Origin: Strobilurus pachycystidiatus
Taxonomy: Eukaryota > Basidiomycota > Agaricomycetes > Agaricales > Physalacriaceae
DNA length: 64,000 nucleotides
Assembly (NCBI GenBank): GCA_019915135.1
Contig: JAHLMK010000002.1
Span: 310,001 to 374,000 of the forward strand
Direction of reading: 5' to 3'
The position numbers and the translations under genes were made by a program. Numbering within the stretch: position 1 is the stretch's first letter; every line of letters starts with the position of its first letter. The notes under the pieces are model-generated. The model was not told the origin of the DNA. It saw only the letters and a list, made by a program, of their open reading frames with translations, and did no database searches. This document shows, piece after piece, positions 48,147 through 60,000 of this stretch.

Positions 48147-49042
48147 CTACTTCATCCCTTCACTGTCCTGCATTCCGCTCACTCAGATTGCTTTCAGGCC
48201 TTACGAGAGTACTTGAGTCTTGTTTAACATTTTGGCCAGTCATACAGGGATGTTTGTTGACAAACACGCTCCGCTCTCTATAGGATACCCCGACGCACTC
48301 TTGTCACCCTCCAAATCGACCCCGACCTTCTTTTCACTCTCTCACTTATCACCCAATCCTCCTATAACGACGTAACCGCAATGCACGAATAATCGTTGTT
48401 CCTCGCACAAAACACAATCAGAACCGGGTCCAATGTCAAGACAGAATGTGGCGTACCTTCCTCGCACTTACGGACCATGTCCTGTGACAGCGCTCAGAAG
48501 TATGGTACAACGACTGAATGCACTCACCTTTCTTTCCCTTGAAGTTGTTACGCAAAGCCAGGGGACGGAAGATTTGATGTCCTTGCGAAGAAAGTACAGA
48601 CTGAGCCTCCAGATCAGAAACGAAGAGCACCCAGAGCCAGAGTCTAGAACAGCACTGAAGAGGTACAGTACGAGTAGTAGGTCGATTTCTTGAGGTTATC
48701 GTTGTCGGGGCAGTCGAATTCGGACACAGACGCGGAAACCGCGAGGAAAGTCAGAAGATGGAGGATAAAGTTGGGAATAAAGACAGCAAAATGGGGTCCT
48801 TTTATACACGTAGGTCTTGGCGATCGATTGAACAAAGAGAGAAGACAAAAGACCGCTGTACAGATATCAGAACTTTGACCGGCGCATTGGACCATGCCGA
48901 GGGACTTTGTCCATTCATGGTCAAAGCTCCCGAGTTTCGACTGTCTCGCTTAGTTATGGCGCTTGTCAATGTTAATGATCTGGCAAATAGATTGAGAGCA
49001 ATTAGACTAATTTACAGTAAACGATACGATGTACAGGTGATA
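48147..49042. other. 0.9-kb convergent spacer, no gene assigned
   Basis: Lies between the stops of the GEP4-type and lipase genes. A minus-strand frame (48644-48895) has a hydrophobic stretch, FIPNFILHLLTFLAVSAS, followed by a Cys-containing hydrophilic part, and could be an exon of a small secreted or membrane protein, but I cannot support a complete gene. Confidence 0.4.
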
Positions 49043-50264
49043 TCAGAGCTTCGCTGCTGGAGCAGCAATAGTGCTGTCGACAAAAGCAACCACCTCGTTG
49101 AATAGCTGTTCCTTGACTTCAGGGAACTCATTAGAGAGCTCGTGGTAAGCGCCCTGTCCGTCGTTTAGTTCTGAATCATCGGACATACTAATGAACACTG
49201 ACTGCAATGGATACGTATTTCTTGTTTTCCGCATTGATCTTCTCGTAGAAATCACGGCTCGCAATGGGGCTTGTGATCTACATCGAAGAGTAAGTCAAAT
49301 GTCAAGTCAATGAGGCGAGGTCACTTACTTTGTCGCCGTCACCGTGACAGAACAGGATCTGTTGAAGAATGAGCTGGAGGCCAAGACTGCCAAAGGACTT
49401 ACGGGAAGCTTCGGGGGGAAATCTTTCCAACGGAACGCTTTCAAATCGTCACCCTATCAAAACAGTCAAGGCTATGTCATGTAAGACCAGGGACAGGTGA
49501 CACTTACATGGTCCAACATATCTGCGATTCCCCGGAGACTGCCTGAGGTCTGCACCAAAGGGTCACTGAGATATTGGTCCCCAACAGTGATGTCGCGCGA
49601 GAGATCCTGCAGGCCTAAGTAAGGGCTTTCAAATTGGGAAATTGAAACTTACTCCTGGAATGAGACCAGCAGGGAAAAGCGTGTACGGGGCAGCGAGTTT
49701 CAGGCCGTTCAGGACCTTGCGCAAGACCCAGTGGAGAGGGACTGTTTGCTGTACCATGGGACTTGTCGCGATGACACCAGAAAGGGAGGCGATGGTCGAG
49801 GCGTAGGGTGACTTGGCACCCTCCGTCGAGAAACCGAGGACTTCACCGCCACCCTAAGAACGGGTCGGCATACGAAACATCAATGTCAGACGGTAGTATG
49901 CACGCACCATCGACTGGCCCATTATATACACAGGAAGGCCTGGCGCCTCCTTCTGCGTATGTGTGATGACCCAGTTGAGGTCCTCCATTTGCCATTCCCA
50001 GTTGGTCTTTCCGTACTTCGCACCCTTGCTGCGTTCCTTGAGGTTCTGGGCAGTCTCTCCGAATCCGCGCTGGTCATAGGTAAAGACGGAGATGCCATGG
50101 TCGGCCAGTTTGGTGTGGATGTCGACGTAGCGAGTGCTGTGCTCGCCGAAGCCGTGCACGCCGACTATGACAGCCTTGGGTGTCGTTGCCTTGTAGTAGC
50201 GCGTGTAGAAGCGAGTGTTCTGGGGCCCGTCGAGCCAGGCAATGGTCAGAGTGGAGGTCGACAT
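49043..50264 (-). CDS. Monoacylglycerol lipase (alpha/beta hydrolase)
   Basis: Serine hydrolase of the MGL/Yju3 family, cleaving monoacylglycerols. The N-terminus MSTSTLTIAWLDGPQNTRFY leads to VIVGVHGFGEHSTRYVDI (HGxGEH oxyanion region) and TYDQRGFGETA. The nucleophile elbow VYIMGQSMGGGE is split by an intron directly after the serine-Met pair (GQSM then GGGEV). The acid residue lies in LPILFCHGDGDKITS and the histidine in GQGAYHELSNEFPEV. The cap region has SGVIATSPMVQQTVP and LNGLKLAAPYTLFPAGLIPG. Five or so introns. End EVVAFVDSTIAAPAAKL. Cytosolic or lipid-droplet location by analogy with Yju3. Confidence 0.92.
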
Positions 50265-50663
50265 GGTGGTGGTCGTGGGGATGAATGGACGCTGTCACGA
50301 GCCCATAAGTACCGGCTAGATGTACCAGAGTAATCCGTTATTCAATACCGCCGCCCTTTATCTGCGCCTGTGGGGCATGTGATATGCCCCGCCAATGCAG
50401 CGGCGTTTCGTCGAGTTGCCGTCGAGGGTGAAGAGAGAATGGAGGAGGAGGTCGGCTGCGTGCCGAGCCGTGAACAATTCGGGACTCTCCGAAGTACGAC
50501 CTTCCTTGCTACTAGCTAGTGCGCAAAGTCGGTGATGATTGCATCGTCTCAAGATAAAGTAGCATAGACGTAGACTGATCAGTGAAACATATACAAAGGT
50601 CGAATGATGGCTAGTATATGTGCAAAAAAAGCATAAGGTGTTCAAGTCAGACAAATAAGAGAA
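50265..50663. other. Spacer, no gene seen
   Basis: Promoter side of the lipase gene and 3' side of the DUF262 gene. No motif recognised. Confidence 0.45.
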
Positions 50664-53600
50664 CTATGAAGGATCATGCCAGCCTCCCCGTCCTCGCCCT
50701 CGCCCTCTTCCACGTCCACGTCCACGATACACGTTGTGTTCGTAGGTAGCACCCTTGCGTATACTCCCATACCGCGGACTAGTTGACCGATCCTGGTTGT
50801 AGTCACGATCGCGATCGTCCCGCCTCCCTCGCGAAGAGTACGCGCTACCCACAGGGCTTGGACTTCTATCGCGCCTTGTAGAGTAGCTAGAATCACGCCT
50901 CGAGCGGTCATATCCTGTGTGCGGACTCCGGCTCCTCCTCCTGCCGTCACTCTCATACCGAGAACTACTGCCTCGGTATGTTCCACTTCTCGAGCCCCAT
51001 CCACTATCTCTCTCGCGCCCACGGTCCATCTTCCAGTGCTCGTCATCCACAGGCTCCCGTTTGACCGGCCGATACGCGCCAGGTTCCTGGGGCGGATATC
51101 TTTCGCTATAGTGGCGCGGACCAGACGGAGCCGATGCAGACCCTGAGTACCCGTGCGTATCCATTACGGAAGGTGCACTTGCCGGCGGAGGTGGAAAAGA
51201 GTTCACTGGCACGTTGTTATAGACATTGCCGAATACATTGTTCTGAGGCGGAGGGTACGGGTACGCATTGGGAGGGAAAGGCGGGTATCCTGTCATCGGG
51301 AAAGCATTTCCGCCACTGTGATTTGGCGGCGCGCTGAAAGGTGGCATGGGAATCGGAATGGGAATGCTCTCCGCACTGGGCTGCGAAGCAACCGAACCCA
51401 TGCTGGGTGTAGGACGTAGCCTCGGGTCCCGACTATTCTGATGTGACATTGGCGGGGCTTGGTACTGTGAGGGCAGGGGCGCAGAAGCAGGCGGAGGAGG
51501 TATCTCCACATCCTCCACCTTGGCTCGTGCAAGTCGGATGGGGCCCAATATGTCGTCCAGAAAGTTAGTTTCGATGGGCTCCTCTTTCACCTTGAAGAGT
51601 TCTGCTGGGCGAACGGGTCCAGGAGGTGCCGGAGAAGGTACGGGGGGCGGTATGGAAGACTCAGCTGGGGCTTGTTCAGATGCCTGGGAAGTCAAGGGAA
51701 TGGGTGAAACAGGCGGGACCTCCGACAGTGTGTTCTTGAATTTGGGGATACGGGGCAAAGGGGTTCGCGTCAGGGAAGGCGGAAGGATGGGCGAGCTCTG
51801 TGCGCTGTCAGCAGAGGGGGCAGAGGGGTTCATCTTGTGCCTTGGAGTCACAGTTTGCTTTGAGTTGGGTGAATCGACAGATGTTGTTATTTTCGGTTTT
51901 TGTATTGTCCTTGTCGGGAGCTTGGGAGGTTCCGCGACTTCGGCAGGAGGATTGTTGGTAACCTTTCTCTTCATAGTGATGGGCACGGACGCAGAGGGAA
52001 GGGGAGCAGAAGTAGAGGGAGCCGACTTGGCCGACGACGCCTTGGTAGATGCGGCCTTGGAAGCGGCAGGTGCCTTTTTCCTTGTCGACGATGTCGATGT
52101 GGTCTTACTTCCATTCCACTCCTCGCTCTCATCGCTATCGTCGGAGCCAAGCCGTTTCCTTTTCCTCGGCTTAGCCGCCGGTTTGACCTTTGTCTTCGTT
52201 TTCTTTGGCAGTGGTGGTGGGACCGGTAATTCCTCCACTTCACTGTCAGAGATGACGACTGTCGCTCGTCTCTTCGCTGGGACTTTCGATGATGACGCCA
52301 AAGCCGAAAGATCAACCCCTTCGTCTTCTGCCTTGACCTTGACCTTCGCTGGTGCCTTCGCCTTGGTTGTCGCTGCCGTCGCCGCCTTCGGTTTCTTCTT
52401 CTTCTTCGCCAGCCACACATTGAGGGCAGAGACATCCCCCTTCCCATCGCTGACAAGTTTCTTGGGGTTGTCGAAAGACCCTACCAATTTCAACATTGAC
52501 TTGTAGACCTTGGTGTTGAATCGGATGTCTTTGTGTTCCAGTCGCGTCATGGCCCTTAACTGCTGGATAGCACTGCTAAGCTGGGTGAAGGACAGCTTCG
52601 AACGATACAGGAAGACAAGATATGCGATCATGACGAATTCGACGGGTGCGACCTTGTGTCCTTGGAAGGGAGCGCTGAGTTTCTCGTCTGCCACTAGGTC
52701 GGAGAGTATATTGATAGTGCTCTCGGTGTCGTCTCTCAGTTTTGCGGAAAGGTCGCGCTTGAGCCAGCTTTCAAGTTTGACGGAGGACGGCTCGGGGGGA
52801 GTGCTCTCCCCACCTTCGATGAGGTAGACGATCTGTGCGACGGATTGGAAGTCTCGACCACGCGTGGTATCTCTGTCCAAGTCCAGATGGCTTTCCAGTC
52901 GTGCTTGCACTTCTCTTACGAATGTCGGGAGAGGGCCAGTCAGAGCCTGGAGCCGTTCAGCGGGGGTCAATGCCAGGCCGAGTTGCACACGCTAAACACG
53001 AGCTGAATGAAGGGTATGAAGGGAGAGAAGAGTTGACGCACTCGGAAGATTTCCCGTTCTTGATCCTCTGTGAGATCTTCGTATTCGACACAAGTTATCT
53101 GCTTGTTGTCGAAGCGGGTCCGTAGGGCAGTGGGTAGAGTCCCATCGCGCTTTGTTTTTCCTTTGTACCAGAATTTTTTCATCGTAACACTGGATAGTGG
53201 TGAGCATTCCGTCTTGCGCGTGCAACTGAGAGGCACTCACGAGTCCTTATCTAAGACGCATTATTCGACGATCAGTGGCTAGAGAGAATCCAAAGACAGG
53301 CTTACGCATTATCTAAGATGACTTGTCAGTGGCATTTCTTGCGAGGAGATGACTGTTTTCTCACTAATCCATCCATGAAGCTGAGACAAATCTAAGAATT
53401 GTACAAGATGGTGACATGAAATAACGGCGCACCGTTGAATGCTCGAAAGGCGCTGCTTTCCGTCTATGCAGGTCCGCTTTTCCTCTCCATCCTCGTGTAC
53501 AGACACCGCTAAGTAAAGCCTCGTTGAGTCCGCGCGTACTCGGGGGATGGGCGATGAATTACCGAAGATTAGAGGGGGGATGTAGTAGTTGTTCATTAGC

Positions 53601-54025
53601 GAATCAATGAGTTGAGTTTGCTTCGAGTCGCTCCAGACGACATCTAGATTGCACTTATTAGCACCCGCAACGACTGGGAGATGCAACTGGCGCACCTCGC
53701 TGATATTCTGGGTCCAGATCCAGTGCGTGATCATAGAGCTTTTCTGTTCATGTACAGTTCGGCGATGAACACAATGGCCAGCAGCCAAGTACGCACTGTA
53801 CAGTGATTCCACCGAATATTGCACCGTTCTCGGAGCACGCAGCGCCGGGACTCTGACCGTTTTCTTATTCGCTGCTTTCCTTTCCAGCGACGCCTTGAGG
53901 AGAGGGGCGTCGTCCTCGTCGGAGCTGGTCAGCTCAGTCAAGTCGGAATCATCGGAGAATGACATCAAGGTGGAAGAGGATGAAAGCGCTTGAGAGGCAG
54001 GTGCCACTTGGTGGACGGAGGCCAA
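50664..54025 (-). CDS. DUF262 (GmrSD-like) domain protein with long basic, RS/RG-rich tail
   Basis: Large nuclear-looking protein of roughly 1,000 residues. After an acidic Ser-rich start, splicing gives YDHALDLDPEYQRDVVWSDS (P-x-Y/F-Q-R), LIDSLMNNYYIPPLIF and TCIDGKQRLSSIQR, the DGxQR motif of the DUF262 fold (ParB-like; NTP use in prokaryotic members). Three very short exons then supply FMDGL, IMH and KDS before VTMKKFWYKG; next come ITCVEYEDLTEDQEREIFRR, VQLGLALTPAERLQ and the helical part with APVEFVMIAYLVFLYR. From about residue 400 the protein is disordered: Lys/Ala-rich (KKKKKPKAATAA), acidic patches, Pro-rich stretches, RS-rich (SRRDSSYSTRRDRSPS) and a final RG-repeat. Catalytic activity is not shown; tail suggests RNA or chromatin contact. 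Confidence 0.85.
53241..53250 (-). other. 10-nt micro-exon of the DUF262 gene
   Basis: Sequence ATAAGGACTC, flanked by TTAG acceptor and GTGAGT donor; encodes most of HKDS and joins in frame to the exon that begins with VTMKKFWY. Confidence 0.65.
53306..53312 (-). other. 7-nt micro-exon of the DUF262 gene
   Basis: Sequence ATAATGC, flanked by TTAG acceptor and GTAAG donor. Together with 16-nt (53365-53380) and 10-nt (53241-53250) exons it restores the conserved F-M-D-G-L-I-x-H-K-D-S segment. Confidence 0.65.
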
Positions 54026-54256
54026 GTTGAAGATCGGACTTACAAGATCGGAAGCTGCCTCATGGGGTTTGTTACCTCAGGCCTCATTTGACAAGGGCTA
54101 AACTCAAGCTAAACTTGCTCAAAACTTGGATCGAACTTGGCAGAACGAGTTCTTCGACGTCAACATCAGAAGCGAGAACATATCAAGCAAAACATAAGTA
54201 GATCTTTCTCTGCAGCTCGACCGGAGACATGGCGTTCATAAACTAGCTGTCAAGCA

Positions 54257-55412
54257 TCAAGTGGTGGCTATCGCGACAGTGTAGTTCGTGGTCAAGAGAG
54301 ACGCAGAACCAGTGAATGCTTCCGTCCCAGCCTGGATTGATTGAACGTACTGTGTTGAACGTTAGTTCAGCATCATACTGTGAACGCAGTCAAGTTACCT
54401 GAGACGCAGACACTCCTTGAGAGGCAACGAGATAATCTACACATTCATCACTGGTCAGGACTGCACAAAAAGAAAAAGGCACGTCATACCAAAGAACGCT
54501 TTCAAATCGACGTCGAAGCTATTGATTTGGGCTGAAGCTACAAAGGAGAGCACCTCCCAGTTCGCGTTGGGACCCTTCCAAAGGTTCCAGGTATACCCGG
54601 CAATGGGAGTCGCTGTAGTTATCTGTGAGCCCACGGGCTGGATTCTGTTCAAAGGCGTTCAGTTATGTTACGTCAAGGATTCAAGCAGAGTTTGTTACCC
54701 GCCAAGACCAGACAACCAGATCATGCTAAAGTCCTTTCGTTCAGAATAAGACGGCAGCATCTAACCAGGACATACTCACATCTCATACGACGAATTGGCA
54801 GAAGCGGGAGCACCCACAGACTCCACACCAAACCAGATATCATAGCTAGGCGCGTTGAAACAGTGAGAGAGACCGAGGGATGAACTTGAAGAACTCACGC
54901 AACGTCGGCACGGATTGGATTCGACTGCGTCTGATACTGCCAATCCCAGGTTGTCGGCGCCGAAACCACAGCGGAAAGCTGGGGCATCAATCAGGACTGA
55001 TGAAAGTCGCAACTGCTCGTGGAATGAACCTACCTGCACGCCTTTGGCCGTGGTAGATTCAACATTCGCATCTTCAATTCAATGATCAGTATCATCAATG
55101 AGAAAGTCACAGGTGCGATACTGACAACTCTTGACGCTATTCTGATTATTCGCCCATGTCCAGTTGGTAGACCAAGACACACTGTTGCTCGGCGCGTTGA
55201 CTAGGGTAGAATTTTGACCGCCAACACCGGCGGCTGGTGATGCTATGAGAAGTGTGTAACAGGAAGAAGAGACTCAATTTACAAATCCCCCAGAGGTTTT
55301 GACAGAGTGTAAAGCTCCCAGCAGGAAGGCAATCATATTGCCCGGTGATCGTTTGGGCGTTGAGAAATGGTAGGAAAGGCAGAGACACAGCAAGAAGACT
55401 GAGCAGCACCAT
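54257..55412 (-). CDS. GH12 endo-beta-1,4-glucanase / xyloglucanase, secreted
   Basis: Extracellular plant-cell-wall hydrolase. Signal peptide MVLLSLLAVSLPFLPFLNAQ is followed by TITGQYDCLPAGSFTLCQNL (conserved Cys pair). Spliced exons give GVGGQNSTLVNAPSNSVSWS, TNWTWANNQNSVKSY, ANVESTTAKGVQ, LSAVVSAPTTWDWQYQ and YDIWFGVE. The first catalytic Glu lies in YEIMIWLSGLGGIQPVGS, the second in IQAGTEAFTGSASL; GYTWNLWKGPNANWEVLSFV is between them. The end reads TTNYTVAIATT and stop. No cellulose-binding module. Six or more short introns. GH12 proteins are carried by many wood- and litter-decay basidiomycetes; xyloglucan versus cellulose preference cannot be read from this. Confidence 0.93.
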
Positions 55413-57089
55413 AGTGGGTAGGTAGGTTGGAGGGGCGAGATGCTATTGTCGGCAGTCCTTTATAGAGTTGAATTCTCCGTCGCATGGCGCATAGAGCGCT
55501 CAGCCGTGCTTTGGGCGAAATTATGGCTGAACATCTGACACACAGAAGGCCGTCTTGAATCAGTCAGAGAGACGAAAGATCCGAGGGCTTTCTCCGACAT
55601 GCATGAGCGGATGAACCACGGAAGAAAAGAGCACGGAATTTGGAGTTGATCTGAACATCCCAATTCAGAGAGCAGGAATAGACACGATGGCGCGACTGTA
55701 GCAGCCAAGTACAATCATATAATGGCAGGAGTTCCGTAGACTCGTAAACCAGTCGGTATGATGACCTCACATTGATCCTTACGCACGAGGTCATGTTTGG
55801 TTCTTATTTGGTCTTTATTTGGTTCTTATTTGTGCAAGGGGGAAAGTGAGTTCATATACCGACTGGTAGAACCCGCGGCTTTTTGGGAGGGGCCCCGGGT
55901 TGTGACAAAAGACTTAGCGAAATTTCGCTTTCTCGGATACAAAATTCAATGTCATTCATTCCTCACTACAGCCTGAGACTTCTAAATTTACTGAGCCAAT
56001 ATTGTAAGTTGAACCACCCATAAAATAGAAGGAATAAGTAAATGAACAGAAATTGAGCCTATAAATCAAGATCCTACGATTTCCGGACATCAGAAAAGTG
56101 AAGTCGTTGGATCGCCACAGAACGGGCTGGGAGACTACATGGAGTGTTCGGAAAGCCAAGCGACGCATTTAGACGGTCCGATAGCATGAACTCCGGCATA
56201 GAGAGCAAAAATACCCGGGAATTTTGCTGTACTGACAAAATCATAGCTGGAGGGCATCGTAGTCGCGCCAGATAGAATATTTTGAGATCCTGTTCGGATA
56301 TTGTATCTATGAAGTGTTTTCACGGCCTCAAGTGGTAGGACAGAGTTGCCTAAGTTGACCGGGTCCGAATTGACAGCTTCTAAGAGACGAGCCGAAAAAC
56401 AAGCGGCCCAGGGCATAGAAGCTGAGAGAAGAGTGTCGTATTAGCATAGCAGAAGAAACCCACGCATTTGCGCGGCAAGAAGGCAGCGGTAGGACGCAGC
56501 AGGACAGATTTTGGTGGGATCCATGGACGAAAATGACAAGTCATTTGTCACAAATTCGTGACCCTGCGATGTGACTGTCCGGTCCACCCAGCCGCTTCGC
56601 AAACGTGAATAGCGCAGCCACGTGGAAGAAGCGGATGGTCACGAGCCTAGGAGTTCCGGGCCGTATAGTACTACGGTCCGAGTCCCGAGATGCCGCGAGC
56701 GGAACCGATTGTTGATGGGATCAGAACGCGGCAGAATGAGTTTGCTCGTCTATCCTTGCTCTATCTCTATCAGTTTCCACCTTTGTGCACCAGGAGCAGA
56801 TAAGTGGCTATGCTATGTGCGCTGTCTACTGCAACGGCAAACAGGGCGCGCCTCAAAGCGTCTCGGGCGCTGCCGCATAACAACCCAATTTTGATCGAAT
56901 TATTCATTTGAAAAATTGAATTCCATTGAAAATTTCGACACTGAGAATTTCCCGCCTTTTCCCGCACCACTCCCTCTTTTTTTTCGTTTCTTGTCGGGAC
57001 AAGCCGACATCGCGTGCGCCACTCGCAGTCATCGTGGACGACAACGACAACGACGGCGTGAACGGTTGGTCATGAGCCGGAGTGCTTGA
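55413..57089. other. 1.7-kb region between divergent genes; holds a foldback element and one unclear ORF
   Basis: Contains the promoters of the GH12 gene (left) and the Cys4-module gene (right; CT-rich tract near 56960-56995). A minus-strand frame at 56135-56416 (MPWAACFSARLLEAVNSDPV...) has protein-like composition, but I recognise no family and no continuation, so it is not called. Confidence 0.45.
55748..55867. mobile_element. 120-bp inverted-repeat (MITE-like foldback) element
   Basis: The ends are inverted repeats: left arm ACCAGTCGGTATGATGACCTCAC (split here as ACCAGTCGGTAT + GATGACCTCAC, 55748-55770) and the reverse complement of 55846-55867, ACCAGTCGGTAT + ATGAACTCAC. They match at 21 of 22 positions with one 1-nt gap. 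An inner 8-bp stem (ATGACCTC/GAGGTCAT) follows the left arm, and the middle is a T-rich tandem of GGTTCTTATTT/GGTCTTTATTT. No clear target-site duplication. Too small to encode anything; it lies about 340-455 bp upstream of the GH12 start. Confidence 0.5.
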
Positions 57090-60000
57090 ATGCCCCCGCT
57101 AGAGATTGCCCAGACGAGACGACCGAAGCCGTCAGACGAGGTCGGAGGCGTTTATGGGTGGTCGCCCTCTGTGCATGCGCCGCCGGAAGTTGGGAACAGC
57201 GAACCTGGCGATAGCGGGCACGGTGACGAAAACGGCGCGCTGGTGCGTCAACCACTAGCTCTCCCAGATATAACAGTGTCTTACATTTGCAGAAAATAAC
57301 CATTCCCGCGCCAGTCAGGGCGGCGGAGGAGTCGGCGCCCGATGTACGTGACCCCGACCCCGACTTTGCCACGACCTGACCTTATCCAAAGAACTCTGAT
57401 TCGCCTACAGAATCAGAATGTGTACGTCCATGTACCGGCCCTCTGCCCGTGGCTGTCTGACCAGTCGTTTAGCTGGATCCCTTCAAGGCGCTGTTAGAGC
57501 CAGTGCGTCCTTGCTCGAATCAAGTCGCGTTCATTTTAACTTATTATGTTCAATCTCCCAGCGCCGTCAGCCAGTATGTCATCTTTCACAATGACCATAA
57601 CAACAACGCGCTCATCTCGGACAAGACACCCTCAACATCTGCAAGCGGCGCGTCCTCAACACAAGGCGATCATCCCAACCGGACCCTGCAGCGTGGGGTA
57701 TCTTCCCGTCTCAATCCACGTTGTCCATCTCTGACACAGTCGGCAGGCACTTCTCATACCACAGCACACATCTTCCATCCCCAACGACATGCTACACAGT
57801 AGCATGATACCTATATCGAAACCGAAACAGGCGTCGTATCTTCACTTCAACTCCAAAGGCGAGATTCTCTTGCCAGTAGCGCCTTCTGTAAGCCTGTTCA
57901 AATTTTCTGGCTAGTTCGTCGAACATACATCTGACGCGAATAGTTCAATCACATCAAACCGCCAACGCTGCTACAAAATCCTTATCCAAACCCCAACATC
58001 AACATTCGGGTCTGTATGAAATACGGTTGTAGTAGCCTTCTACGTGCCGAAAACCCAGACGCGTTCTGCGCTACATGTAAGAAGGACGATCCCACTGGGC
58101 TCCTAGCTAAATCACCCGGTCCGGGCTCCTTGGCGGACAATCCATATAAACATCTGGTCCGGAGGTCGGTGAGTGCTGATATGGATTTGGAATTATTGTA
58201 TCCAGAGGCAAGACTTTCAGTTTTTGGTAACATTCTTGTGATTGACTGTATGTACTAGGAGGAACCGCCATCAAGTTCTGCAAATAGCCATGCATCGGGC
58301 GGAAAGCCTTCGCCTAGCATCGCACCAACCACCCCTTCCAATACCGGTGGAGAGGGTCAAGCTCCGCTGAAAATCAAGCTGAAAAACTTGAAGTCAACTC
58401 ACGGTCAGAAGCGCGCCGTAAGTCTGACGTATCTTCCTATTCAATCGCTGCTCTGACCGTCAAAAACAGAAATCTGCTACTGCTTTTTCCGAGCCAAACC
58501 TTATCGTACCCTCTCAAGCAACTACTCCTTCTCAGCCTGGTCTCCTTCCCGAACCCCGAGCCCAGTCATCGTATACCTCGAGTTCACTCCCTCTTCCTCC
58601 TTATTTCGACCCCGCTTCCCGTGCGCCGCCCCAGAGACATCGTTTTGCTGCGCCGAATCCATATCCCGGTGCACAGGGTCCATCATCGACCTCCGCACCC
58701 CGGTCATCACAGTCGACTGTGAGACAGTGCGCCACGCAAGGATGTCCGGGTCTTATACACGCTCAGAGTGCGGCACAGAGGTGTCCGACGTGTGTTATGA
58801 AGGACTGGAAGCAGAAGTCGAAGGTGATGAAGGGCATGAAGGCAAAAGTGAAAGTGAAGGCCGATACGGCGGCTGTCTCTGCACCGAAGCCTACAGTTAC
58901 CGCCCCACCGACCTCTGGTTCCTCCTCGTCACTTGCCGACATCATCCAACAGGCGTTCAACCTTCCTCATACATACACTCCAGCGTCTTCACCCACCAAA
59001 TCTTCCCAGAAGGACAAGGTCGAAGGACTCTCTAGTCAATCGCAAATGGCAGACCCTGGACCCTCTACGCCGGTTTTTCTTCGACTTCCCTCCAGACGCA
59101 AGTTGGAGGAGATGATTGATCTTACGAAGTCTGCCTCTGGTTCTGTGGCATCTTCGTCTCAGAAGAAGGACGTGGTGGAGGCGACTTCTGTACAGACTCG
59201 GAAACTTTCGCCTGTGGCTCTTTCTCCGCCTAAGCCCAGTCAAATGGATGTTGATGTTGCGATGGACGTGGACGCGCCATCCAATGGCAGTGTGATTGCA
59301 TCGATTAAAGGTAAAGAGAAGATGAACCCCCAGGCCGACGATTCCACCACCCCCATGGACGTTGATCTGTCCCTCGACGTAACTGGGTGGGACAGCGATC
59401 TGACTACCCTCTCTGAATTGGAGCGATGTGGTGACACGACGGACGAAGAAGAGGAGCCTGCCCATCCGAAGCTGATCATCCGCCTTCCTCCTCGGTCATA
59501 CGCGAATCTTCCTCCGGAACAGCGTCCGAACCCTCCTGGCACGCACTATCGTCGTGAGGGCCTTGGTCGCGGTCTTTTGTCGGGCAGCAGTGGCGAGCAA
59601 CGGAAGGATGTTGACGCGCCAACACCACCACTGCCGACTGGAGAGAAGATTGCCGACTTGGCGCCCAGCGGGAAAAAGTGCGCTATACCGAAGTGCAAGG
59701 ATGCGCTTCCGGTGGGGTACAAGTGGAAATGTTGTCGCAGTTGCCGTGAGCATCATCGGGAGTACCAGCGGAAGAGACTCGGTATCACGAAGGGCAGCTA
59801 TTCGACTGAGAAAGAGGACATCAGGCCGGTCCAGAAGCCCACCGAGCAGGTGCCTTTGATTATAGTTTCGAAAAGTGTGGGGAAGGTGCGTTCCTATTTC
59901 TGAAGGCCCCAAGAATAGTGCCTGACGTTTATTAGCCTGTCAATGTTCCGTCTGGGTCGCGTATATGTGTGATCCGGGGGTGTGGCCTGTTGATTCCTCC

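Noticed and set aside
48644..48895. Small secreted protein gene on the minus strand
   Set aside because: One hydrophobic stretch and two Cys residues are not enough; the start and splice pattern cannot be fixed.
51520..52506. 328-codon plus-strand open frame
   Set aside because: It is the antisense of the Lys/Ala/Pro-rich tail of the DUF262 gene; low-complexity coding sequence often leaves long antisense frames.
56135..56416. Minus-strand frame starting MPWAACFSARLLEAVN as a gene
   Set aside because: Protein-like but short, with no recognised family and no upstream or downstream exon that I can support.
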